From contig CAZJAT010000006.1 of assembly GCA_964544145.1 (NCBI GenBank), positions 1-64,000 on the forward strand: a DNA stretch of 64,000 nt, given 5' to 3'. Shown in pieces: positions 52,029-61,400 of this stretch (its first letter is position 1; each line of letters starts with the position of its first letter). Source of the stretch: CAZJAT01 sp964544145 (GTDB taxonomy: Bacteria; Hydrothermota; 32-111). The notes beneath the pieces were generated by a model. That model had not been told where the DNA came from. It saw only the letters and a program-made list of their open reading frames with translations, and ran no database searches. Both the position numbers and the translations under genes were made by a program.

Positions 52029-53634
52029 CTGTAATATTCCCCTGAATATCAGTTACAATAAGTCTTCTCTTATTTTTGTCGATTTCAACTACCTTTACAC
52101 TTATTTCTGCTTCTTTATTGTAATTACTTTCAACATCATCCTCATTTGCTATTAAACGCTTGGGAATAATTGCTTTGAAATTTTCACCTATGTCAATTAC
52201 AATGGTTTTATCCTTATTGTCATCAATCCTTCCTGTTAATTCCTGACCAACAGTAAATTTGTCCATTGGGTCATCCTGCATCTGCTTAACACCCAATGAT
52301 ATTCTTTTCTTTGCAGAATCAATATTTATAATCTTTGCTTCAACTTCATTACCTTCAATAAATTCCTCTTCTGCCTTCAGGTCTTCCTGATCCCAGGAAA
52401 CATTGGATATGTGAAGTAAAGCCTCAATACCCGGGGCAATCTCAACAAATGCACCGAATTTTGTTACTTTTGTTATCTTTCCTGAAACCTGGTCATTAAC
52501 ATTGAATTTATCCCACGGATTATCTGCTAACTGCTTCAGTCCTAATGAGATTCTTTCATTTTTCTTGTCAATAGAAAGCACTATTGCTTCCAGTTCATCT
52601 CCGATTTCCACCATTTCAGATGGATGCTTAATATGCTGTGTCCATGACATCTCTGAAATGTGTATAAGGCCCTCAACACCTTTTTCTAATTCAACAAATG
52701 CTCCATATTCTTCAATAGAGATTACTTTGCCTTTCTGCCTGCTTCCTATAGGATACTTTTCTTCAATATTCTCCCAAGGATATGGTGCAAGCTGCTTCAA
52801 TCCGAGAGATATTCTTCCTCTCTCTCTGTCAATTGATGTTACCATGATATCTATTACATCACCAATTGCAACGATTTCAGATGGATGAAGAATTCTGCCC
52901 CATGACATATCGGTTATATAGAGTAATCCGTCAATACCTTTTTCGATCTCTATAAATGCACCGAATTCCGTAATATTCTTGACAGTACCCTTAACAATAT
53001 CACCCTCTTTAAGATTTTCTATGTATTCCAGTTTTCTGTCCTCTTTCTCAGATTCAAGTATTATTCTTCTGGATACAACAATATTTCTTCTTTTATAATT
53101 CAATTTTATTACCTTGAATTCCAATTTCTGATTCACTAAATCATCCAGATCTGATATGGGCTGGAGATCAATCTGTGAACCGGGCAAAAAGGCCTCAATA
53201 CCCATCATATCAACAATCATACCGCCTTTCACCCTCTTCTTCACAATACCCTCTATCTTTTTACCTTTTTCATTGCTCTCCTGTAATTTGGGCCACAGTT
53301 CCAAGAACATGGCTTTCTTCAATGAGATGTCTGCAAATCCATCCTCATTTTCAAAACTTTCAATATAAACCTTTACTGTATCACCCACTTTTACCTTATC
53401 AGGCTCTGAAAAATCCGCAATATTGATAACGCCTTCCGATTTCAATCCTACATCCACAATAACATCCTTATCTGTTATGCGGACAATTTTTCCATCAATA
53501 ATACGTTCATCATCATTGTCTTCTTTCTTGAAAAGATCCAAATCATAACTTTTGAATGAATCTTCATAAAGCTTCTCCATTTCCTCTCTGCTTAGATTTG
53601 ATTCAATTTCAAAGAATTCGTTTTTGTTAGTCAT
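52015..53634 (-). CDS. rpsA: 30S ribosomal protein S1
   Basis: S1 (539 residues) with six OB-fold S1 repeats: roughly residues 34-105, 115-190, 205-277, 290-365, 378-455 and 465-535. Seen: repeated GFGAFVEL-type strands such as ITEFGAFIEIEKGIDGLLYI and IEEYGAFVELEKGVEGLIHI, each ending in RISLGLKQLA. Six repeats match the Gram-negative type S1 that binds mRNA and helps ribosomes start on weakly marked messages, which matters here because several genes lack a Shine-Dalgarno. AAGGAGG precedes the ATG. Confidence 0.95.
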   Translation of the reverse strand: MTNKNEFFEIESNLSREEMEKLYEDSFKSYDLDLFKKEDNDDERIIDGKIVRITDKDVIVDVGLKSEGVINIADFSEPDKVKVGDTVKVYIESFENEDGFADISLKKAMFLELWPKLQESNEKGKKIEGIVKKRVKGGMIVDMMGIEAFLPGSQIDLQPISDLDDLVNQKLEFKVIKLNYKRRNIVVSRRIILESEKEDRKLEYIENLKEGDIVKGTVKNITEFGAFIEIEKGIDGLLYITDMSWGRILHPSEIVAIGDVIDIMVTSIDRERGRISLGLKQLAPYPWENIEEKYPIGSRQKGKVISIEEYGAFVELEKGVEGLIHISEMSWTQHIKHPSEMVEIGDELEAIVLSIDKKNERISLGLKQLADNPWDKFNVNDQVSGKITKVTKFGAFVEIAPGIEALLHISNVSWDQEDLKAEEEFIEGNEVEAKIINIDSAKKRISLGVKQMQDDPMDKFTVGQELTGRIDDNKDKTIVIDIGENFKAIIPKRLIANEDDVESNYNKEAEISVKVVEIDKNKRRLIVTDIQGNITDEGE

Positions 53635-53647
53635 TTTCCGGTCCTCC

Positions 53648-54499
53648 TTATATTTTTTTTAGATATTTTTTTACATCTTCTATAATCCAGTCAGGCGTTG
53701 ATGCACCCGCTGCAAGTCCAATAGATTTGATTGAATCATCAAGTGAATCTCCCTTAATGTCATTTTCTGTTTCAATATGAAAAGTATTTGGAAGAATTCT
53801 CCTGCAAAGTTCATATAGTCTTTTGGTGTTGGCACTGTTATAACCGCCTATAATGAACATTGCATCAACCTCTTTAGCAAGATCCACTGCTGATTTCTGC
53901 CTCTGTGCAGTAGCATTGCAAATAGTATTATATACCCTTAATTCCTTAAAATAATCCAGTATCTCATCTATCATTTTCTTGAAATGTTCAATCTCCTGAG
54001 TGGTTTGAGATACAATACCGATTCTGTCACCCTTAATTTCTCTTATCTGTTTAAAATCAGTTTCATTTTGAATTACCTTAACATTTCCCTCGGCTTGACT
54101 TTTCAATGCTTTGACTTCGGGATGATTCACCTCTCCAATTATTATTACAGGATAATCCTCATTGTGAAGCTTCAATACATAATCCTGAGCCCGTCGAACA
54201 AAAGGACAAGTAGCATCAATAATAATAACATTCTTCTCTTTCAATTCATCCAATATGCTTTTTTCCACACCATGAGTGCGTAATATGATTACATCATTAT
54301 TTAAGTTATCTATAGTATTAAGAACATCAATTCCCTGATCTTTCAATTTCTTTACAGCTTGAGGATTGTGGATAATGGGTCCCAGTGTGTGAATTGGCAT
54401 ATCTTTATATTGCTTTGATACTTCATTAATCATATTCATTGCTCTCTTAACTCCAAAGCAGAAACCTGAGTGCTGTGCAATTCTAATATCCCTATTCAC
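53648..54499 (-). CDS. ispH: 4-hydroxy-3-methylbut-2-enyl diphosphate reductase
   Basis: Last enzyme of the MEP pathway (283 residues), makes IPP and DMAPP. Seen: the three [4Fe-4S] cysteines in HSGFCFGVKRA, DATCPFVRRAQDYV and YNTICNATAQRQ, and the substrate His/Thr/Glu blocks THGVEKSI and GEVNHPEVKAL. The start is GTG 54499, overlapping the plsC stop and preceded by AAGGA. The ispH-rpsA adjacency is common (sometimes a fusion in Clostridia); here they are separate. Confidence 0.95.
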   Translation of the reverse strand: MNRDIRIAQHSGFCFGVKRAMNMINEVSKQYKDMPIHTLGPIIHNPQAVKKLKDQGIDVLNTIDNLNNDVIILRTHGVEKSILDELKEKNVIIIDATCPFVRRAQDYVLKLHNEDYPVIIIGEVNHPEVKALKSQAEGNVKVIQNETDFKQIREIKGDRIGIVSQTTQEIEHFKKMIDEILDYFKELRVYNTICNATAQRQKSAVDLAKEVDAMFIIGGYNSANTKRLYELCRRILPNTFHIETENDIKGDSLDDSIKSIGLAAGASTPDWIIEDVKKYLKKI

Positions 54500-55133
54500 A
54501 CTTCAATCCTTCGATTTCTCTCATCATAATCTGTACTGTTATTCGTGCATTAGCTGAATTTGCCCTTTTATCATGATAGTGAAAAACATTTCCTATTGTT
54601 ACTGACAATCTGTTTTTACCCCTAAAAAGCATTGCCCATATGCCCTTGTCCGCATTGGCAATGTAAACAGGTATAAATGGCACATCCGATTTCAATGCAA
54701 TGTAACCTGCTCCTGCTCTCCCTTTAAGAAAACCATTTGTCTTATTCCTTGTACCTTCAGGGAATATTACCAGTACATGCTCATCATTCAGTATTGATAA
54801 GCCCTTCCTGATTGTGCTTATATCAGTCCCTGATCTTTTAAGGGGTATTGCCTTATAAATATGCAATATACTTGCAAAAAGCGGATTCACATTAAATAGT
54901 TCTTCTTTTGCAAAAAAGTATAAATCTGTTCTCTTCAGCAAACGATATAATACTATACCTATTATGGGTGGATCTGTAAGGGATATATGATTGGATACAA
55001 TCAGCAGTGATTTTACATTGCATGGAATACTGCCGTGAATTTGCGCACCAAATATCTCAAATATAATGAAATCTGCTAATTTACGACCTATGCTGTAAAT
55101 TCTTTCTAATTGCTTCTGCTTTCTCAATGACAA
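54492..55133 (-). CDS. plsC: 1-acyl-sn-glycerol-3-phosphate acyltransferase
   Basis: Membrane-bound acyltransferase (213 residues with this start) that makes phosphatidic acid. Seen: the catalytic VSNHISLTDPPIIG (H-x4-D) box, FAKEELFNVNPLF, IPLKRSGTDI and VIFPEGTRNKTNGFLKGRAG, then FIPVYIANA. The start is uncertain: no ATG exists nearby. TTG 55133 follows an AGGAGG by 12 bases; TTG 55172 has no ribosome-binding site. Either way the gene begins inside cmk, by about 53 or 92 bases. Confidence 0.88.
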   Translation of the reverse strand: MSLRKQKQLERIYSIGRKLADFIIFEIFGAQIHGSIPCNVKSLLIVSNHISLTDPPIIGIVLYRLLKRTDLYFFAKEELFNVNPLFASILHIYKAIPLKRSGTDISTIRKGLSILNDEHVLVIFPEGTRNKTNGFLKGRAGAGYIALKSDVPFIPVYIANADKGIWAMLFRGKNRLSVTIGNVFHYHDKRANSANARITVQIMMREIEGLKCE

Positions 55134-55755
55134 AGCTGATCTGGTCCTCCTTGGAGAGTTTTGTAGTATCAATCAGAATAGCATCATCTGCTTTTCTTAA
55201 AGGTGCATACTGTCTTGTGGTATCTCTTTGATCTCTGCTGATTATCTCTGCTTTTAATTTATCATAATCAATATCAATACCTTTTTTCAGATAATCATTG
55301 TAACGCCTTCTTGTCCTTTCGTCAATAGAACATTCAAGAAAAAATTTTACCTGTGCATTTGGAAAAACAATAGTACCCATATCCCGTCCTTCAGCAACTA
55401 TGTCCGATATATTCCCTATTTCTCGCTGTTGTTTAACCAAAAAACTGCGGACTTCCTTGATGGTGGACACCCTTGATGCTCCCTGTGAGACCTTTTCAGT
55501 TCTTATTTCATCTGAAACATTCATATTATTTAAAAAAATATTTCTATCATTGTCAAAACTGATTTTAATTTCATTCAGTGCAGGAATAACATCCTCAGAC
55601 ATGATGTCAATATGATTATTCAGCATATAAAGCGCAACAGATCTGTACATAGCTCCAGTATCCAGATAAAGCATGCCCAATACTCTTGCACTCTCTTTTG
55701 CTGTAAATGTTTTCCCTGCGCCTGCAGGTCCATCAATAGTAACTATAAAATTCAT
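55081..55755 (-). CDS. cmk: Cytidylate kinase
   Basis: CMP/dCMP kinase (224 residues). Seen: P-loop IDGPAGAGKTFTAKESARVL at residues 7-26, YLDTGAMYRSVALY, the VAEGRDMGTIVFPNAQVKFF block with the GRDxGT motif, and RDQRDTTRQYAPLRKADDAI. First gene of cmk-plsC-ispH-rpsA-pyrG. There is no Shine-Dalgarno; a TATACT box ends seven bases before the ATG. Confidence 0.95.
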   Translation of the reverse strand: MNFIVTIDGPAGAGKTFTAKESARVLGMLYLDTGAMYRSVALYMLNNHIDIMSEDVIPALNEIKISFDNDRNIFLNNMNVSDEIRTEKVSQGASRVSTIKEVRSFLVKQQREIGNISDIVAEGRDMGTIVFPNAQVKFFLECSIDERTRRRYNDYLKKGIDIDYDKLKAEIISRDQRDTTRQYAPLRKADDAILIDTTKLSKEDQISFVIEKAEAIRKNLQHRS

Positions 55756-55762
55756 AAAATGA

Positions 55763-55790
55763 AGTATATCAAAAACACTCTAAATTTCAA
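55763..55790 (-). promoter_or_regulatory. Promoter of cmk, predicted leaderless
   Basis: Minus strand TTGAAA (55790-55785), 16-base spacer, TATACT (55768-55763). Seven bases separate the -10 box from ATG 55755. Confidence 0.5.
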
Positions 55791-55829
55791 GTAACTTAAT
55801 TAAATATTCAGTATATTCAATTATAAGGC

Positions 55830-55858
55830 TTGACTTTGAAAAGAAAAAAAACTATTAT
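55830..55858 (+). promoter_or_regulatory. Promoter of the diguanylate cyclase, predicted leaderless
   Basis: TTGACT (55830-55835), 17-base spacer, TATTAT (55853-55858). Six bases separate the -10 box from ATG 55865. It faces the cmk promoter within the 109-base divergent region. Confidence 0.55.
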
Positions 55859-55864
55859 TGCGTT

Positions 55865-57010
55865 ATGGCAGGGGTAAAACACATTATTTACGACACATAT
55901 AATGAACGGCTTCATTGGCTTATTCGTTTGAGATTTGCACTTATCATCATAGTTTCGGTACTTCTTGTTCTCACTATGTTTAAAATATCATTACTTAATT
56001 TTCCATTGGAAAATATAAAAACCTTGATTATATTGAATTTATCAGCCTTGCTTATAAATGTACTATTGGCAGGATATCAATATTATATTGTTGAGAAAAG
56101 ACATATGATACTGGATGAAAATCATTTCAATTATATCTCTCTTCTCCATATTGATTTTGATATATTGTATGTAATTCTGCTTATTGCACTGACAGGCGGA
56201 TTAAATAGCCGATTTCTCTTTCTTCTTATTTTTAATATTATTACTACAACATTTCTAATATCCGGCTTCAGATCATATTTTTATTCCATGCTTGTTCTAT
56301 TTCTGCTAACACTCACCTCAATAACTTTTTATACTGTTGATTCATTTCCATACATCAATTTCAGAATAATCAATCCCCTGCCGGAAATGACATTCATATC
56401 TGTTATTTACCTGTTTGCTGTTTATATATCCAAATATGTTTCAAGCAAATTATACGATAAACAGGAGGAATTGAATATTCTTTATGAGGAAGCTTACAGT
56501 TTATCAATAACAGATAGATTGACAGGGCTTTATGATCAAACATATTTTCGTATAGCAGCATCTGATGCAATTGAAATCGCAGATGTTAATCATAATACAC
56601 TTGCCATTGTTATGCTTGATTTAGATGATTTTAAAGGATTTAATGATTCAAATGGTCATTTGACAGGTTCAAGGGCATTACAGGAAATTGCTCAAATCAT
56701 AAGATCATCTTTCAGGAAAACAGATATACTTGCTAAATACGGAGGGGATGAATTTATTATGTTGATGCGCGATATTGACAATGAATATATTACCCCTACT
56801 CTCCGCAGATTTCAAAAACAATTGGCAGATTATGACTTTAATCCGGGCGGTGAGGGACATCATACAATAACAGCTTCCTTAGGGATTTCTATTTTTCCAG
56901 ATGATGGTAATGACATATCAACATTAATGCAAAAAGCTGACAAAGCTCTCTACTCTGTTAAAGATGGAGGAAAAAACGGATTAATGCTTTACAAAGATAT
57001 TGAAAAATGA
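55865..57010 (+). CDS. Membrane diguanylate cyclase (GGDEF) with PilS-like sensor region
   Basis: A 381-residue protein with six hydrophobic segments (residues about 20-195) and a C-terminal GGDEF domain (about 215-378). Seen: SITDRLTGLYDQTYFRIAAS, the canonical YGGDEFIML active site and an RKTD inhibitory-site motif (RxxD) five residues before it, so an active, product-inhibited cyclase is expected. The membrane part, with DILYVILLIALTGGLNSRFL, resembles the PilS sensor region at 43063-44586 (FDNLLIFAIIYYTGG). Its end overlaps the HD-GYP-like gene tail to tail by 30 bases. Confidence 0.92.
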   Translation: MAGVKHIIYDTYNERLHWLIRLRFALIIIVSVLLVLTMFKISLLNFPLENIKTLIILNLSALLINVLLAGYQYYIVEKRHMILDENHFNYISLLHIDFDILYVILLIALTGGLNSRFLFLLIFNIITTTFLISGFRSYFYSMLVLFLLTLTSITFYTVDSFPYINFRIINPLPEMTFISVIYLFAVYISKYVSSKLYDKQEELNILYEEAYSLSITDRLTGLYDQTYFRIAASDAIEIADVNHNTLAIVMLDLDDFKGFNDSNGHLTGSRALQEIAQIIRSSFRKTDILAKYGGDEFIMLMRDIDNEYITPTLRRFQKQLADYDFNPGGEGHHTITASLGISIFPDDGNDISTLMQKADKALYSVKDGGKNGLMLYKDIEK

Positions 57011-58474
57011 CTGCAATATATCAGGGTCATACATTTTTTTATTATTATCCTTCAAATGCTTAATAATATCATTGCCATCCATTTTGAAAATATTCTTAAG
57101 TGCATAATAATCTCCGACTACACGTAAAATTCTTGATGGTATCCTGATTTCCTTACCCTTCTTCCCACCGGGTATTCCGCTTCCATCATAATTCTCAAAC
57201 AGATCCTCAATAATCTCTCTTGCCTGTTCCATAAAAACCAGAGGCGCAAGTATTTGAGTTCCCTTTAAGATAGCCTTACGTATTTCAAGTCCCTTCACAG
57301 GATCCAAATAATTCTTGGGGCTCAATTGATTGTGTGGTATTTCGATAAGACCCAGCAGATGCAGTAATCCTGCATATTGCAGATTGCGGATATCACTGTC
57401 ATCCAATTTGAGGGTTTTGGCAAGTTTAACTGATGTAGCAGCAACCATTTCTGAATGCTTCTTTATCCCTCTATGCACCCTTTCCTCTAATATCAGAAAT
57501 GCCATAAGTGATTCTATATAACTTCGGCGGCTGTCTTCAAGAAAGCGAGAATTTAACATTGAAATAGTAAGCATATATCTGAGTATTTCATAAAATATAA
57601 GATGATCCTCATTAAAATCAGCTAAATTAACAGTCATCAGAATTAAACCAAGTATCATATTCCCTGACTCAAGAGGAATAATTACAGTTATATCATCCTT
57701 TTCAGCATTAATACTTGAGTCAGTACTAACACTGTTATTGTTGAAAAATTTTTTGAATGTATTAAACTCCATTTCAGTTCCCACTTCAAATCCAGTCTGA
57801 AAATTATTCTCGAATTTCACAATAAATTTTTTCTTTGTTTTTTCAAACATCATAAGTACAGATGATTTAGGTTTATATATATCATTGATTTGTTCAAAAA
57901 TTATCTTTTGATTTGTTTCAAATGATTTCACCTTACCTGTCTCTATTGATATATTCTTCATTTTATCTATTTCTTCTTTCAGCTTCTTAACATAATTATT
58001 CAACTGTTCTTTCTGTATAGTTATCATATTGTTGGCTTTAAACAATTCATCATTTGCAGATGTTAAATCCTTATTGAGTTCTTCTTTCTCTATAAGCAAT
58101 TGCCTCTTTTCAATAGCATTTTTGACAACCAACATCATTGTGTCAGAAGTGAATGGTTTTGAAATGAAGTCATATGCTCCCAAACGCATACTTGTCATTG
58201 CAAGATTAATATCAATATTGGCTGATATTGCAATTATCGGTGTATATGGGTTTTCTGAAGAATATTTGGAGATAAATTCATTAACATTTTTATTGCCAAA
58301 TGCCAGATCAATAATAATCAATGAGTATTGATTTGCTTTCAAATAATTATTAAAGGTATTGATATCATTTGCAACATCAACATCTGCATTGTTTGATTTA
58401 TCAAATTCAATTATTTTCTTTATAAACTCACTGATTGTTGTTTCATTATCAGCAATGATTATTCTATTCTTCAT
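56981..58474 (-). CDS. Response regulator with GAF-like and degenerate HD-GYP domain
   Basis: A 497-residue protein. Seen: receiver domain (residues 1-120, IIIDLAFGNK with phosphoacceptor Asp, FISKPF), a coiled coil (about 125-180), a GAF-like domain (about 185-320) and an HD-GYP-like C-terminus (about 330-497). In the last, the HDxGK signature reads LLHLLGLIEIP, the second HP..G block reads AILKGTQIL, the HHE block reads LFENYDGSGIP, and GYP is GIP; most metal ligands are therefore lost. It is likely a c-di-GMP-binding or scaffold protein rather than a phosphodiesterase. ATG 58474 has GGAG upstream and overlaps the kinase gene by 11 bases, its probable partner. Confidence 0.88.
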   Translation of the reverse strand: MKNRIIIADNETTISEFIKKIIEFDKSNNADVDVANDINTFNNYLKANQYSLIIIDLAFGNKNVNEFISKYSSENPYTPIIAISANIDINLAMTSMRLGAYDFISKPFTSDTMMLVVKNAIEKRQLLIEKEELNKDLTSANDELFKANNMITIQKEQLNNYVKKLKEEIDKMKNISIETGKVKSFETNQKIIFEQINDIYKPKSSVLMMFEKTKKKFIVKFENNFQTGFEVGTEMEFNTFKKFFNNNSVSTDSSINAEKDDITVIIPLESGNMILGLILMTVNLADFNEDHLIFYEILRYMLTISMLNSRFLEDSRRSYIESLMAFLILEERVHRGIKKHSEMVAATSVKLAKTLKLDDSDIRNLQYAGLLHLLGLIEIPHNQLSPKNYLDPVKGLEIRKAILKGTQILAPLVFMEQAREIIEDLFENYDGSGIPGGKKGKEIRIPSRILRVVGDYYALKNIFKMDGNDIIKHLKDNNKKMYDPDILQSFFNIFVKH

Positions 58475-61400
58475 TGTCTCCAACTGCTCTTACCGGCAAT
58501 ATAATTGTAAATGCTACACCATTTGCAACATTTTCTGCATACAATTTACCACCGTGTTCTTTAACAATATTATATGATATTGAAAGTCCCAGCCCTGTAC
58601 CCCCGCTCTTTGTTGTGAAAAAAGGATTAAATATATTACTCATTGCATCATCAGGGATATGAGGACCATCATTCATTACAATTAATGAACACCACTCTTT
58701 ATCCTGCTTAACTGTAATAGAAATAGAGCCATTCTCTATAATGGCCTGATTGGCATTCAGGAGAAGATTGATCAGAACCTCCAGTATCTGCTCTTCATCA
58801 GCTTCAATGAAGCTATTCTGGTCCGAGATATTAATGGTCAGCTTAATATCACTCTTATCAAGTTTGCTTTTTGTCAATAGCACTGCTCTGTCAATGATAT
58901 CAGGTATCTTCACCTTTGATATGATCCTAATCTTTGATTTTGCAAATGAAGTCATATCATTCACAAGCCTGTCAAGTCTTTTAACTTCCTTGATGACAAG
59001 CTCTATAGAATGTTTCTGAGTATCATTGTCACTGTCAATCTGCATATGTAAGAATTCTAAACCGGTGAGTATTCCTGCGAGAGGATTCTTAATCTCATGA
59101 GCCATTCCTGCAGCCATTTGACCTAAAAGGGCCAAATTCTCTTTTTCCTTCAACTCCTGTCTCATCTTTTTGATTTCACTGATATCTTGGATAATACATA
59201 CAATGTCATTCTTTTTATCCCATTTTACCGGTGTGATACTTATGCCGCAAGGAATAATCTGACCATTCATCTTTTTCAACTCTATTTCTCTCCTAAGTAC
59301 CGGCTGAGCATCAGAAAGCGCTTCACCTATAATGCCAAAATCATTTGATATTATTTCATTATAGGGAATATTAAACACATGCTTCTGTTCATATCCGCTA
59401 ATATTGGAAAAACCTTTATTTATATGCTGTATCAAACCTGATTTTTCGATATATACTATACCGCTGGGAATGTTGTCCAATATTACATCAGATAATTTTC
59501 TGCCTAATTCAATATCCATAAAATGTTCAAATGCAATAATTGTACTATTAGCAAGTATTTTCATCAGATTAACATCATTTTCCGTAAAATTACCCGATTT
59601 TTTATTATCTGCGCAAAGAACACCAATGATATTACCCTTGTATATTAGTGGTATATTAACAAGATTCCTCACTTCATATATTCTGCTTAAATCAAGTTTT
59701 TTGAAATACTTACTCTTAGCAGTATCATTTACGATTACTGGCTTTCCTGATTTAACCACATATCCTGCAACACCCTCACCGGGTGCAATAGTGTATCCGC
59801 CCAGTTCCTTCAGATCAATACCGGCAAATGATTTGAATACCATTTTTTTGTTTTCTAAAAGAAGAAGTGATGAATATTCGGTTCCTACAAGTTCTTTAGC
59901 TGCATCCACAATATACTGATAATATTCATCAAGATTATTAATATTGTATTGAGCTAATTTTTTGGTAATAGCACTGATACTGCTGAACTGTTTAAGTCTC
60001 TGTTCATTTTCACCGAATAATGTTGCATTTTCAAGTGCAATTGATAATTCATTAATGATTGCAAGGAAAGTTTCATCAGTAATCCCTGTATTAATTTTCT
60101 CTTTGTATGCGATCATTATAAGAAAATTTTCTCTTGAATTCTTAACAGTAATGCATTTTACATATTTTATACCATTAAACTGCTCTTTAATAATCTTATT
60201 TCTTTCATTCAATGAAAAAATTGCATTTTCCGGAAATTTACTTATAGATCTCTGCTCTAATTCATTTGTTTTCAGTATTTTTCCCTTTCTCTCAATAGCA
60301 TTGTAGAATTCTGCTTCCAATTTCAGCATATTTTCCTGTTTTCTTAAAAACAATACAGCTTCAGCCTTTGTGATGCTTCCAAGAGAACTTACAATTGCCT
60401 TCCTCAGAAATGTAAGGTTTATAACGGGTCTGATGCTTGTTGTCATTTTATACAAAATAGACAGCTGATCGATCTTCTCTTCCATCTGCATTTGCAAATG
60501 TATATTTTTTATATATGAAGATGAGCTTGTTGCTATAATTTTAATAATATCAAAATCTGACTGAGAAAACCCATTAATTTTATCCTTGGCAAAAACAAAA
60601 ACACCGAGAATATCATTCTTGAACTTCACCGGCACACATATAATTGATTTACTTTTCTTACCGAATATCCTGCACATAGGTGATGAATTTGAATTCTTGT
60701 TTGTATCTTTGATGAGAATAGGTATATCGGAAATCTTTTCAGGTATTTCACTCTCACTGAATGATATTGTTCCTCCATTCATTTCATCAAGGATTCTGCC
60801 TTTCATTGCTACGCTTACAAAGGATTTATAATCAACATTTCTCATTAGCATAAGGCTATTATCGGAATTTATCTCCTGAGATATAATATTAAGCAGATTT
60901 TCAAATGTCTTCTCAAAATTTCTTGATTGTGATACAAGCCTGGATATCTTTAATGTTAATTCCAATTTGAGTAAATTGCTCTTTTTTTCTTCATATATTA
61001 TTGATTTGTCTAGTATATATCCTGTAAAATCTGATATATCTGACACAAACATACGCACTTTTTTCTCATCAAAACTTTTTTTGTTTTCAAGGACCATAAC
61101 ACCCAAATTGTTATTATTGAATATTATTGGCATTATTATTATCTCTTTAATGCTCTTTTTGCTAATTATATCACTAATAATATTTTTATCTTTAATTATT
61201 ACAGGTTCCTTTATACCCAATTTATTGATTGCATTTATCATTGTTTCGGATTCTTCAATAATGTCACCTTTGAAATCCCCATTATTATTGATATTAAACT
61301 TGATAAAATATTTTGCATAAGAGTTGTAAGCATATAGTGATTTTATATCAAGGAACTCTGAGATATAAGATGAAACTGATTTTAATACATAATCCAGTTC

